Shown here one piece after another: positions 16,395-25,941 of a stretch of DNA of 38,197 bases (position 1 is the stretch's first letter; each line of letters starts with the position of its first letter). The stretch is from the NCBI GenBank assembly GCA_002381695.1, contig DFXM01000009.1:33195-71391 (forward strand), read 5' to 3'. The notes beneath the pieces were generated by a model, which was given only the letters and a program-made list of their open reading frames with translations, was not told where the DNA came from and searched no databases. A program made the translations under genes and the position numbers. Origin of the DNA: Clostridium sp. UBA4108 (GTDB lineage Bacteria > Bacillota > Clostridia > Clostridiales > Clostridiaceae).

Positions 16395-19300
16395 ATGATT
16401 GAAACTAAAATTCTAGGAATAGGCATTGATACAATAAAAAATCAGTTTAGTGAAGCAATAAGCAGTATAGACTTCATAGATATTGAATTTTGGAACAAAG
16501 AAGAATTACTTAAGGAAAATCTTAATGAAAATATTGAGTTTATTAAGAAAGATTTTCAGGCTGTAATCCTTGGAAATATAACAATGGATGAGGATATAGA
16601 TAAATTCTTCGTTATGCTTAAGAAAAGTAAGTTAGATATTCCCTTAATACCTGTAAGCGTAGAAACTCTAGAAGGGGGTTTCTACAACATAGACAGCAAA
16701 AAAGCTGGTGAAATTATAACATATATTACTTATGGTGGAATGAAAAATATTACTAATGTTATCTATTATATAGCATATAATTTTTTAACCCTTTCTGAAG
16801 AGGAAATAAGTATATGTAAAAGAAATAAAATGGAGCCTATATTTGTTCCTTTTGATGGAATATTTTATATGGAAGAGGACAAGCATTTTGGCACCTTAAG
16901 CAGCTATTTGCAGTGGTATTTGAAAGAAGAAAATGTGTATGATTATAAATGGATTGGGATTTTAACTCATAGAAATAATTGGAATAGCGGAAATATAGAG
17001 GTGGAAAAAGCCTTAATAAGAGAATTTGAGAATAAGGGATTTAAAGTTTTACCTGTATTTAGCTATGCCTCTTCAGGAGAGGAAAATGGAATAAAAAATT
17101 TTAAGGAAATTATTAAACATTACTTTTCCTATGACGGGAAATTACTTATAGAGGGATTAATAAATTTTCAAATGATTGCAGCCACAGCAGCTACTGAGAG
17201 TAAAAACAAGACGTCTTTTCAGCAAGTAGAAGAGGATTTTAAAAATATTGATATACCTATTTTTAAACCTATTATTAGCTATACCCAGGATGAAAATACC
17301 TGGTTTAGAAATACCAATGGAGTGTCTATGGAGATTTCATGGTCCCTGACAACACCAGAGATGGTGGGAATGGTTGAACCTATCATTATTGGATGCAGGG
17401 GGGATAAAAAAAATTATCAGCCTATAAAGGAGAGAATAAATAGATTTGTAGGTAGAGCAGCTAAATGGATAGAATTGAGAAATACTGAGAATAAGGATAA
17501 AAAGTTAGCAATATTTATACATAATGCCCCTTGCTCAGGGGTGGAGGCAACCATCGGTTTGGGTGCTGGGTTAGATGTTTTTGAAAGTGTTGTTCTTATA
17601 TTAGAGGAATTAAAGAAAAATGGATATGCTGTAGATTACATTCCTGAAAATGGAGCTGAGCTTCATAGAATCATAATGGATAGAAAGGCTTATCAAGACT
17701 TTAGATGGACTTCAGTAGAGAGCATTATAGAGGCTGGAGGAGCTATTTACCAAATGCCTTTAGAGAGTGAAAGTGGATATCTGAAATTTTATAATCAGCT
17801 AGATATAGAAAATCGTGAAGATATAGAAGGATTCTGGGGTCCGCCTCCAGGAGAAGGTATGGTCTATAGAGATAAAATGGTTATTACGGGAATAAATTTT
17901 GGCAATGTAACTATTATGGTACAACCTAAGAGAGGATGTTATGGTGCAAAATGTACAGGCGAGGTGTGTAAGATTCTTCATGATCCTTCATGTCCACCAC
18001 CTCATCAGTATATAGCTACCTATAGGTATGTAGAAGAAATTATGAGAGCTAATGCGGTGGTTCATGTTGGAACTGGTGGAAGTTTAGAATATCTACCTGG
18101 AAAAACCAATGCATTGTCTAATAGATGCTATCCAGATATTGTTCTCGGAACACTGCCTAATATCTATGTATATAATGCAGGAATTGGAACAGAAGGAATA
18201 GGAGCAAAAAGAAGGAATAGCGCAGTGATAATTGATTATCTGCCCTCCTCATTTAGTATAGATAATAAAAATATTAAGGCATCAAATCTAATAGGAGAGT
18301 ATATTGAAGCTCAGCACATAAATAGTGATCAAGAAAAATTTCTTAAGAATCAAGTGCTACATATAATAAAGGATATAAAAGGTGCTGAAGATATAGTTAA
18401 TTCTAAGGAAAACTTTAATTTAGGAGTCATAGAATTAAAGGACTATTTAACTCAATCAGTAAATAGTAGCAGAATGGAAGAGCTCCATATATTAGGGAAG
18501 ATACCTCATAGGGAGGAGTTAATAGGTTATATAAAAGAATATATAGATAACAATAGTTATATAGCTAGTTTAATTAAAGAAACCTGTGAAAATGAATATG
18601 TTTATAATACAACTATGTTAGAGTTAATTAAGAATTTTATAGAAAATCATCATGAGATAAGCTTAAAAAACGTAAAATTAGATGAAGATTTACTATCAGA
18701 ACTCAGAGTTGAGATACTTGAAATATACCATAAGCTATTTTCTGTTGAAATGGAAAAAATAAATTTAATTAGAGCATTAGAGGGTAAATATATTGAGCCA
18801 GGTTTAGCAGGGATGCCTTCAGAAAATTTAAAGAGAATACTTCCCACGGGAAGAAATTTTTACCTGATGGATTGTGAAAAAATTCCGACTCCCCAAGCTT
18901 ACCAGGTAGGATGCGAATTAGGAAGAAAGCTAATAGAAAGATATATTGAGGAAGAGGGAAGATTTCCGGAAAAAGTAGCTATGAATATGATATCTACAGA
19001 TATATCCATGAGCAAGGGAGAACAGTTATCTCAAATACTATATTTAATGGGAATAACACCTGTTTGGGACACCAATGGTAAAGTTATTGGAGTAAAGGAA
19101 ATATCTTTAGAGGAGTTAAATCGCCCGAGAATCGATGTAACCATTAGGATTTCAGGGGTACTTAGAGACGCATATCCAGATGCAATAAACCTTATAGATA
19201 GAGGTGTAGTTTTAGCCTCTTCCCTTGAGGAGCCTTTGGAAAAGAATTATGTAAAAAAGAACACTTTGGAAATTGCAGAAGCACTTAAAACCATAGGAAG

Positions 19301-20162
19301 ATGTGAAGATTTAGAGCGAAATTCTACTATAAGAGTATTTGGAGACAAGCCAGGAACCTATGGAGTAGGTGTAGATTTGGCTTTAAAGGCAAGTGCATGG
19401 AAGAGTGAGGAGGATATTGCTAAAGTTTTTGTGTATTTCTCATCCTATGCCTATGGTGAGAAGCTTAATGGAAGTATGGCAAAGCATGAGTTTGTTGAAA
19501 ATGTTAAAGGGACAGATATAGCCTATGAAGTAAACAATTCTAAAAGATATGACATGCTATCCTCAGGTTTCTCAGCATCAGTACAAGGTGGCTTTAAAAG
19601 TGTGAAGAAGATTTTAGCAGGAAAAGAGCTAAAACAATATCATGGATCAGCCGTTGATAAAGGAAACATTAGAGTGGTAGATTCAGGAGAAGAAATTAAT
19701 AAGAACTTAAAAGAAACCTTCTTTAACCCTCTATGGAAAGAACATATGAAGAAAAAGGGCTATATAGGTGCTAGTGAATTAATGACGAGAATTCAGACAG
19801 TTTTTCAATGGCAATGCCTTTCTATGAATGTTAACGATAAAGACATAGATGATTTAGTTAACACTTATGTAAATGATAAAAAGATGGCACAGTGGTTTAA
19901 AGAAAATAATAAATATGCCCTTGAAGAGATTTCAAGGAGATTCCTAGAGTTATATGAAAGAAAAAAATGGAATCCCGATGAAGAGGCCTTAAAAGAGCTT
20001 AGAAGGACATATGTTATGTTAGAAGGAGATATGGAAGAACTAATGGAAGATAGTTCAGGTGAAATGCAGGGAGGAGCTATAGAAGTCTTAAATCATGAAG
20101 ATATAGAAAAATGGAATGAGTATTTAAAGGAAGTTGATGATGTATTTTCATTGAACAGATAG
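16395..20162 (+). CDS. CobN-type chelatase large subunit 2, divergent with lost signature residues
   Basis: A full-length CobN homologue (1255 residues) that departs from its two paralogues at key sites. The HVGTHGTLEW signature becomes HVGTGGSLEY: His557 and Glu565 remain, but the second His is Gly561. The YHGG motif becomes VQGG (Gln1064), FGWDAT becomes FQWQCL, and CPPGTYGAGV becomes DKPGTYGVGV. It also has a cysteine cluster before the PPHQY motif (GCYGAKCTGEVCKI, first Cys515), absent from the other two. Retained motifs are PPPGEGMVYRDK, PTGRNFYLMD and RPRIDVTIRISGVLRDAYP. An in-frame TTG at 16374 is less likely than ATG 16395, which follows AAAGGAGG (16380-16387). It may have a different substrate, a non-catalytic role, or be a carrier or scaffold. 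Confidence 0.85.
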   Translation: MIETKILGIGIDTIKNQFSEAISSIDFIDIEFWNKEELLKENLNENIEFIKKDFQAVILGNITMDEDIDKFFVMLKKSKLDIPLIPVSVETLEGGFYNIDSKKAGEIITYITYGGMKNITNVIYYIAYNFLTLSEEEISICKRNKMEPIFVPFDGIFYMEEDKHFGTLSSYLQWYLKEENVYDYKWIGILTHRNNWNSGNIEVEKALIREFENKGFKVLPVFSYASSGEENGIKNFKEIIKHYFSYDGKLLIEGLINFQMIAATAATESKNKTSFQQVEEDFKNIDIPIFKPIISYTQDENTWFRNTNGVSMEISWSLTTPEMVGMVEPIIIGCRGDKKNYQPIKERINRFVGRAAKWIELRNTENKDKKLAIFIHNAPCSGVEATIGLGAGLDVFESVVLILEELKKNGYAVDYIPENGAELHRIIMDRKAYQDFRWTSVESIIEAGGAIYQMPLESESGYLKFYNQLDIENREDIEGFWGPPPGEGMVYRDKMVITGINFGNVTIMVQPKRGCYGAKCTGEVCKILHDPSCPPPHQYIATYRYVEEIMRANAVVHVGTGGSLEYLPGKTNALSNRCYPDIVLGTLPNIYVYNAGIGTEGIGAKRRNSAVIIDYLPSSFSIDNKNIKASNLIGEYIEAQHINSDQEKFLKNQVLHIIKDIKGAEDIVNSKENFNLGVIELKDYLTQSVNSSRMEELHILGKIPHREELIGYIKEYIDNNSYIASLIKETCENEYVYNTTMLELIKNFIENHHEISLKNVKLDEDLLSELRVEILEIYHKLFSVEMEKINLIRALEGKYIEPGLAGMPSENLKRILPTGRNFYLMDCEKIPTPQAYQVGCELGRKLIERYIEEEGRFPEKVAMNMISTDISMSKGEQLSQILYLMGITPVWDTNGKVIGVKEISLEELNRPRIDVTIRISGVLRDAYPDAINLIDRGVVLASSLEEPLEKNYVKKNTLEIAEALKTIGRCEDLERNSTIRVFGDKPGTYGVGVDLALKASAWKSEEDIAKVFVYFSSYAYGEKLNGSMAKHEFVENVKGTDIAYEVNNSKRYDMLSSGFSASVQGGFKSVKKILAGKELKQYHGSAVDKGNIRVVDSGEEINKNLKETFFNPLWKEHMKKKGYIGASELMTRIQTVFQWQCLSMNVNDKDIDDLVNTYVNDKKMAQWFKENNKYALEEISRRFLELYERKKWNPDEEALKELRRTYVMLEGDMEELMEDSSGEMQGGAIEVLNHEDIEKWNEYLKEVDDVFSLNR

Positions 20163-20199
20163 CTATAAGGTTATATAAGAAATGAATCCTTTCTATGAG

Positions 20200-20228
20200 T
20201 TGACATATATTTGTTAAAATGATATTGT
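20200..20228 (+). promoter_or_regulatory. Sigma-A promoter of the second corrinoid locus
   Basis: A perfect TTGACA (20200-20205), 17-base spacer and TATTGT (20223-20228) lie 37 bases after the cobN2 stop. This places transcription start near 20235, about 65 bases before the riboswitch. No terminator is visible after cobN2, so read-through from the first locus is also possible. Confidence 0.65.
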
Positions 20229-20300
20229 ATAAAGGAAATGTTTCTAATTGTAATATATTCTAATTATTAGTTAGTTAAAATTTAATATTGAAGATATACA

Positions 20301-20515
20301 GGTATTTATACTATGTAATTAGTATGAATTAATAGGGAAGTTGGGTGAAAATCCCACGCAGGACCGCTGCTGTAAATGCAAATAAAGCTAAAGCTTTATC
20401 TGTTGTTTTTATAAATCACTGAGGTATCTCGGGAAGAGAAAAGACAATGGCAATGCATGAGCCAGAAGAACTGCCTGTATGTAACGCACAATATAACTCT
20501 TCGGAAATCAGGAGT
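20301..20515 (+). ncRNA. Cobalamin riboswitch 3
   Basis: The aptamer core is clear: TTAATAGGGAA, TTGGGTGAAAATCCCACGC, GGACCGCTGCTGTAAATGC, CACTGAGGTATCTCGGGAAG and the B12 box ATGAGCCAGAAGAACTGCC (20457-20475), then CTCTTCGG. It differs clearly from the tandem pair in sequence and in the length of its peripheral stems. It sits in the leader of cobN3, and two intrinsic terminators follow, so the gene is expected to be off when cobalamin is high. Confidence 0.94.
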
Positions 20516-20565
20516 GTGCTATTCGTTTATTTAATATTTTTATATTAAATAGATGACATAGTAAC

Positions 20566-20600
20566 TCCTTTATTGATATATCAATAAAGGATTTTTTATT
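20566..20600 (+). terminator. Intrinsic terminator 1 of riboswitch 3
   Basis: A near-perfect palindrome from TCCTTTATTGATA to TATCAATAAAGGA (20566-20591) is followed by TTTTTTATT. It is the first of two terminators downstream of the third aptamer. Confidence 0.88.
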
Positions 20601-20608
20601 AGGATTTT

Positions 20609-20645
20609 CTCTTTTATTATTGTGTAATAAAGGAGTTTTTTTATT
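20609..20645 (+). terminator. Intrinsic terminator 2 of riboswitch 3
   Basis: CTCTTTTATTA (20609-20619) pairs with TAATAAAGGAG (20625-20635), followed by TTTTTTATTT. Its 3' arm AATAAAGGAG (20626-20635) is also an exact complement of CTCCTTTATT (20565-20574) in the first terminator, so one longer alternative pairing is possible. Confidence 0.78.
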
Positions 20646-20746
20646 TGTAAAATTCTTAATGTATGGATTTTATAAATGATTTTGATTTTTATGGCTATCT
20701 ATTTTAGATAGGATGGCAAAAATTTTACATATTGAAAGGATAGTAT

Positions 20747-23700
20747 ATGGCTAGATTTTTATTCATTGCTACAGGAGAAGATAGGATTTGGAACTTTAAA
20801 AAGGTATTTAAAAAATTAGATAAAACTCATCCGGGTAAGTTTTCAGCTGATTTTTATTTAGTATCGGATTTAAATAAGAATATTGATAAGTATGAAGATA
20901 TGCTAAAAATCATAGATGAAAGTGATTTTATATTTATGTATTTACATGGAGGAGCTAGGCAGTTTAATAAATTTAATGAGTTTTGGAGTGAAAAAGCGTG
21001 CTTAAAGCCTATATTCTATACAACTACTGCCCTTGAAGAAATACCTGAGCTCATGCCTAAAATGGGGTTAGATAGAAATTGTTATCATAGGATAGATAAA
21101 TATTACAAGGAACTAAATGTAGACAACCTATATAGTATGATTTTGTACATTAGTAATACCTTGTTCAATACTGAATATAAATTTTCAGAACCTATAAAGC
21201 AAAATAGTTTTGGTATATATAAGCATGGGAAACCTTTAAATGCAGAGGAAGAAAAAGAATTTTTACAGAGTTACCATGACACAGATAAAAGCGTTATAGG
21301 AATAGTTTTTAATACATACTATGTGTTTAATGAAAATCTTAGTCACATAGATGCTTTGATTGAAGAGGTGGAAAGGTATGGAGCTTTTGCTTTCCCAGTA
21401 TACTCTAGGCTTGGAGCTGATCATGAGAACAAAGCAGGGCTACTTTATACCTTAGAAAAGTATTTTAGTAAAGGTGGAGAAGATCGGGTAGACACCTTCA
21501 TAATATGCACAGGATTTTCATTGACGGCTATGTCAAATCCCGGTGATGGCTCTAGTAAATTAGATAATAGCCTATTCACTAGATGGAAGGTACCAGTTAT
21601 TCAGGCCATGACTACCTATTATAGCTATGAGGAGTATAACAGGCTTATACAAGGCCTTGACACTGTATCTTTACCTATATGCGTATATCAGCCAGAATTT
21701 GATGGACAAATAATAACTGTGCCATTTGCAACTACTGAAAGAATTATACAGGAGAGTATTGAAAGAACTATCTATGCACCTATTATGGATAGGGTTAAAA
21801 AAATATCTGAAATTGCATTTAAATGGGCCTTATTAAGAACTAAAGCTAATTCAGAGAAAAAGGTTGCTATTATATTTCATAATATGCCACCTAGAAATGA
21901 TAATATAGGCACTGCTCACGGCCTGGATAGTCCAGAGTCCGTTTATAATGTGTTAAATGAGTTGAAGAACATGGGTATATCCTTAGAGTATGATTTTAAA
22001 AATAGCCATGAAATTATACAAAAGATAATAGATGGTGTAACTAACGACAATAAATGGCTACCTTATGAGGTAATGTCAGAAAGGGCTATAGACCAAATAG
22101 ATGTAGAGGATTACACCAAATGGTTTAACAACATTGGAGTAGAGGCTCAAAATAGGATTTTAAAGGCTTGGGGAGACATGCCTGGGGAAATTATGCAAAT
22201 TAATAATAAGCTTTTAATACCAGGAATAATTAATGGCAATGTATTTATTGGACTACAGCCAACTAGAGCCACAGAGAGTAAACAAGATGAGTTTTATCAT
22301 AGTACAGAATTTCCACCACCACATAGTTATATTGCATATTATAGATGGGTTGAGGAGGTATTTAAAGCTGATATTATATGTCATGTTGGTACTCATGGCA
22401 CCCTAGAATGGCTACCAGGTAAACAGGTAGGATTGTCCTCCAGTTGTTATCCTGATATAAATATAGGGGCTGTACCCCATATTTATATATACAACATAGG
22501 AATTCTAGGAGAGGGTATCCAAGCTAAAAGGAGATCCTATGCAGTAATCCTAGACCACCTAGTACCATCTATGGATGAATCATCAACCTATGAGGTGCTA
22601 TCAGAAATAGATGAGGCCCTTGATGAATATTATGCCATTAAACAAGCTAGACCAGAACAGGTAGAGCATATTGAAGATAGAATATTTAACCTCTGTGAAA
22701 GTGCATCCTTAACAGCGGATTTAGGAATAACCTTAAATCAATATAAGGAGGATCCAGAGAAATGTATTAATGATATACACACTTGGGTTGGAGAGATTAA
22801 GACATCCATGGTTAGAGATGGGCTTCATGTATTCGGACAAGCACCACAGGGAATTCTTAGAGATAATCTGCTTAGACTATTAGTTAGAATAAAAAATGGT
22901 CCAATACCCTCATTAAATGATAGCATTTTAGAGGCTTTAGGGTACGAAGGTGAATTTATTAAAGATAATCCCAATTTCGTTTTTGAGGATGGGGAAACAG
23001 CTATAAAAAAATATGATAAAGCCATAGTTGCGGCTAAGGAGATTTTTGAAAGTTTATCAGTACATGGCTATGATAAAAAAGCCGTTGATGATATTTTACA
23101 TAAATTAGAATTTGTCGGAAGGGTAGATGCATTAAGGGAAGTTTTAAATTTTGTTTGTGAGGTAGTTAAAGAAAAAATAGATTTAACTACAGATGAATTA
23201 TACTTTTTAAGAGAAAGCATCAATGGAAATTTCGTGCATCCCAATTTGGGTGGCAATCCATCCAGAGGAAATGTAGAAATATTGCCTACAGGCCGTAATT
23301 TTTATTCCATAGACCCTGCTATGATACCTTCTAGATCAGCATGGAAAATAGGACAAGACATGGCTAAGCAAGTTTTAGCTAGCTATCTAGAAAAAGAGAA
23401 CAAATATCCAGAGAGTATAGCTATTATTGTATATTCAGGGGAGACCATGAAGACCTATGGAGAGGATTTAGCTGAGATACTATATTTGATGGGAGTTAGG
23501 CCGGTTTATATGGGAAATAGCAGTAAGGTAATAGGTGTAGAAGCAATGAGTTTAGCGGAATTAGGAAGACCTAGGATAGATGTTACCTTAAGAATTAGTG
23601 GTTTGTTTAGGGACACATTTCCTAATTTAATTGAGCTTGTGGAAAAAGCACTTTTATGTGTAAGCAATCTAGATGAAGCCTATGAGGACAACTTTATCAA

Positions 23701-24499
23701 AAAACATATTGATTCGGATATTAAAGAGCTAATAAATAGTGGTATTTCAGAAGCAGAAGCTGTAGACAAGGCATCAATTAGAGTATTTGGATGTCCGCCA
23801 GGTACTTATGGAGCTGGAGTTAGCAATGTTATTCACGGTAGAAATTGGAATGATTATAAGGACTTAGCAGAGGTTTATGCTAATTGGAGTTCTCATGGAT
23901 ACAACAGTAAAAATCATGGCACAAAGCTTGTTAACCTATTTAAGAAGAGGCTTTCCACTGTAAGCATCACAATTAAAAATGAATCTTCAGTGGAAATAGA
24001 TATGTTAGATAGTGATGATTTCTATAGTTATCATGGTGGTCTTATAGCATGTGTCAGGGCAGCATCGGGTGAAAAGCCGTTATCTTTGATATCAGTTACC
24101 GATGATCCTGATAGAGTGAAAACAAGGGATATAAATAAAGAAACTGCTAGAATTATGAGAAGTAGGATACTTAATCCTAAGTGGATTAATGGCCTGAAGA
24201 GACATGGTTATAAAGGTGCTCAAGAGATCTCTACTACCTTTGATGTATTTTTTGGTTGGGATGCTACCTCTGAGGTAGCAGAAGAATGGATGTATGATGA
24301 ATTTGCAAATAGATTCTTATTCAATAAAGAAAATCGACAATGGATGGAAAGTGTAAATAAGTGGGCTGTCGAAAATTTAGCAAGTAGAATGCTTGAAGCC
24401 TATCAAAGACAAATGTGGAATCCATCCAAAGATACAATAAAGGAATTAAGGAAAATCTATATGAATGTAGAAGGTCTTATAGAGGAGCAGTATGAGTGA
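20747..24499 (+). CDS. cobN: CobN-type chelatase large subunit 3 (motifs intact)
   Basis: Third CobN homologue, 1250 residues, close to cobN1 along its length. It retains FHNMPPRNDNIG, GLQPTRATESKQDEFYHS, PPHSYIAYYRW, HVGTHGTLEWLPGK (His546, His550, Glu554), GEGIQAKRRSYAVILDH, LPTGRNFYSIDP, RPRIDVTLRISGLFRDTFP, GCPPGTYGAGV, YHGG (His1096) and FGWDAT. ATG follows GAAAGGATAGT. It has its own promoter and cobalamin riboswitch and lies next to a second btuFCD set, not the I and D subunits. It must therefore use the I and D proteins of the first locus or others elsewhere. The substrate is inferred to be a corrin or related ring. Confidence 0.88.
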   Translation: MARFLFIATGEDRIWNFKKVFKKLDKTHPGKFSADFYLVSDLNKNIDKYEDMLKIIDESDFIFMYLHGGARQFNKFNEFWSEKACLKPIFYTTTALEEIPELMPKMGLDRNCYHRIDKYYKELNVDNLYSMILYISNTLFNTEYKFSEPIKQNSFGIYKHGKPLNAEEEKEFLQSYHDTDKSVIGIVFNTYYVFNENLSHIDALIEEVERYGAFAFPVYSRLGADHENKAGLLYTLEKYFSKGGEDRVDTFIICTGFSLTAMSNPGDGSSKLDNSLFTRWKVPVIQAMTTYYSYEEYNRLIQGLDTVSLPICVYQPEFDGQIITVPFATTERIIQESIERTIYAPIMDRVKKISEIAFKWALLRTKANSEKKVAIIFHNMPPRNDNIGTAHGLDSPESVYNVLNELKNMGISLEYDFKNSHEIIQKIIDGVTNDNKWLPYEVMSERAIDQIDVEDYTKWFNNIGVEAQNRILKAWGDMPGEIMQINNKLLIPGIINGNVFIGLQPTRATESKQDEFYHSTEFPPPHSYIAYYRWVEEVFKADIICHVGTHGTLEWLPGKQVGLSSSCYPDINIGAVPHIYIYNIGILGEGIQAKRRSYAVILDHLVPSMDESSTYEVLSEIDEALDEYYAIKQARPEQVEHIEDRIFNLCESASLTADLGITLNQYKEDPEKCINDIHTWVGEIKTSMVRDGLHVFGQAPQGILRDNLLRLLVRIKNGPIPSLNDSILEALGYEGEFIKDNPNFVFEDGETAIKKYDKAIVAAKEIFESLSVHGYDKKAVDDILHKLEFVGRVDALREVLNFVCEVVKEKIDLTTDELYFLRESINGNFVHPNLGGNPSRGNVEILPTGRNFYSIDPAMIPSRSAWKIGQDMAKQVLASYLEKENKYPESIAIIVYSGETMKTYGEDLAEILYLMGVRPVYMGNSSKVIGVEAMSLAELGRPRIDVTLRISGLFRDTFPNLIELVEKALLCVSNLDEAYEDNFIKKHIDSDIKELINSGISEAEAVDKASIRVFGCPPGTYGAGVSNVIHGRNWNDYKDLAEVYANWSSHGYNSKNHGTKLVNLFKKRLSTVSITIKNESSVEIDMLDSDDFYSYHGGLIACVRAASGEKPLSLISVTDDPDRVKTRDINKETARIMRSRILNPKWINGLKRHGYKGAQEISTTFDVFFGWDATSEVAEEWMYDEFANRFLFNKENRQWMESVNKWAVENLASRMLEAYQRQMWNPSKDTIKELRKIYMNVEGLIEEQYE

Positions 24500-24704
24500 T
24501 TATTTAATTAAGTCACCATTAAGTAATATATAAGTTGTAACAATATGAAGTTTTAACTAACTTAACTTTATAAAAAAGCGTGTCTATATAATGTATAAAC
24601 TTAATTAAAGCTCATATAGATGAAATCTTTTATAAATAATGAATTGGACTATTATATGTACAATCAATAAGGTCCTATTCAATAAAATATTTAAATATTA
24701 ATTA
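24500..24704. other. AT-rich gap between cobN3 and btuF2
   Basis: No gene, no aptamer core and no B12 box are visible here, and no convincing terminator follows cobN3. The gap contains the second copy of the shared upstream element (24542-24618) with TATAAT at 24587-24592. The second btuFCD set is therefore expressed by read-through from riboswitch 3 or from a promoter in this gap. Confidence 0.5.
24542..24618 (+). repeat. Upstream element shared by both transporter regions (copy 2)
   Basis: Aligns with positions 6-83 (AATATGAAGTT, TATAAT, AAACTTAATTA, CTCATATA). The TATAAT at 24587-24592 with a weak TTAACT upstream (24562-24567, 19-base spacer) may be a promoter for btuF2. Confidence 0.4.
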
Positions 24705-24773
24705 AGGCATCTTCAAAAAATAAATAAGTCAGTATGCTCGTATATTTGACTTATTATTTATTTTCAGATGCCT
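24705..24773. repeat. Short inverted-repeat element, family 1 (69-bp copy)
   Basis: About 27-bp imperfect terminal inverted repeats start AGGCATCTTC and end CAGATGCCT. Both ends match the 160-bp element at 35269-35428, but the interior is mostly missing, so this looks like an internally deleted copy. There is no coding capacity; it resembles a MITE. It lies just before the btuF2 ribosome binding site and could form a hairpin in the mRNA. Confidence 0.7.
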
Positions 24774-24789
24774 AACTGGAGGAGACAAA

Positions 24790-25941
24790 ATGAAACTATT
24801 TAACAAAAAACTAATATGGATTATTTCTGTAATATTAATGATGTCATTAATATTTGTGGGTTGTTCACCGAAACAATCTGCTAAAAAAGATACTAATGGG
24901 TTAGTATTAAAGGAGAACTTAAAGTTAAAGTATGGTAATAACTTCGGTGTAGACTATTTTGAAAATGATTATAAGGTAATTAAAGATGGTTTAGGACGTA
25001 AAATTTTATATGTTCCAGAAGGAAAAGAGGTTCCAGAAAATAATGAAGAATACATAATTCTAAAAGGACCTGTAAAGAAGGTAGGATGTTTTTCTACAAC
25101 CTCAGCCACATATTTTACTGCATTAAACTCTCTTGATAAAGTAGGAATGGTTACAACAGATGCTAAAAAGTGGCATATACCAGAAATTAAAAAGGGGTTA
25201 GAAGAAGGTAAAATTGATTATGTTGGTAAAAATAGTGACCCTGATTATGAAAAAATAAGTGCGTCTAATCCAGATGTTATACTTGTCACAACCAATACTG
25301 CTCATGGATCAGATGAAGTTTTAAACAAATTTGATGAGCTAGGAATTAAATGGATAGCAGTTAATGACCATATAGAGGGCCATCCACTAGGAAGATTAGA
25401 ATGGATTAAATTAGTAGGTGCTTTAATAGATAAAGACAAAGAGGCAGAAACCTATTTTGCAGAACAGGAAGCAAAGGTATTAGCTGTTCAAGAAAAAACA
25501 AAGGGACTAGAAAGACCAAAGGTACTTCAAACTTTTATATTAAAAGGAACTGTATATGTTAAAAATGGTGGAAACTATGTAGCTGAAATGATAAACCTTG
25601 CAGGGGGAGACTATGTATTTAAAAATTTAAAACCAGAAGATACGGAAAGTACAAAAATGACAGTAGAGGACTTCTACAAGGATGCTAGAGAGGCAGACAT
25701 ATTAATCTATGATGTGACAAGTGATAAATCAGTGAAAACTGCAAAGGATATACTAAATCATGGAGATTACCTATCAGATGTAAAAGCTATAGAAAATGGA
25801 AATGTTTGGGGGATAGAATCTCATTATTGGCAATCAGCTCATAAAATTGGAGACATAATTGAAGATATGCACAAGTTAATTTATATGGATCCAGCAAATA
25901 AAACTAAATTAGAGTACTATTCTCCTTTAGATAAAGAGTAA
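24790..25941 (+). CDS. btuF: Corrinoid-type ABC substrate-binding lipoprotein 2
   Basis: Lipid-anchored binding protein of the second importer. The signal peptide ends in a lipobox (IFVGC, Cys near residue 25). The 383-residue protein has the BtuF/FecB fold and aligns with btuF1 (LYVPEGKEVPE, DYVGKNSDPDYEKISASNP, HPLGRLEWIKLVGALID, GGNYVAEMINLAGGDYVFK) but lacks its N-terminal stalk domain. RBS is TGGAGGAG before ATG. The stop overlaps the btuC2 start by one base. The ligand is inferred from the paired cobN3 and riboswitch; the two importers may differ in corrinoid preference. Confidence 0.86.
   Translation: MKLFNKKLIWIISVILMMSLIFVGCSPKQSAKKDTNGLVLKENLKLKYGNNFGVDYFENDYKVIKDGLGRKILYVPEGKEVPENNEEYIILKGPVKKVGCFSTTSATYFTALNSLDKVGMVTTDAKKWHIPEIKKGLEEGKIDYVGKNSDPDYEKISASNPDVILVTTNTAHGSDEVLNKFDELGIKWIAVNDHIEGHPLGRLEWIKLVGALIDKDKEAETYFAEQEAKVLAVQEKTKGLERPKVLQTFILKGTVYVKNGGNYVAEMINLAGGDYVFKNLKPEDTESTKMTVEDFYKDAREADILIYDVTSDKSVKTAKDILNHGDYLSDVKAIENGNVWGIESHYWQSAHKIGDIIEDMHKLIYMDPANKTKLEYYSPLDKE

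Noticed and set aside
24500..24789. A possible fourth cobalamin riboswitch before btuF2
   Set aside because: No B12 box or aptamer core (AATAGGGAA, GGTGAAA, CTGTAA) is found; only the shared upstream element and a MITE-like repeat are present.
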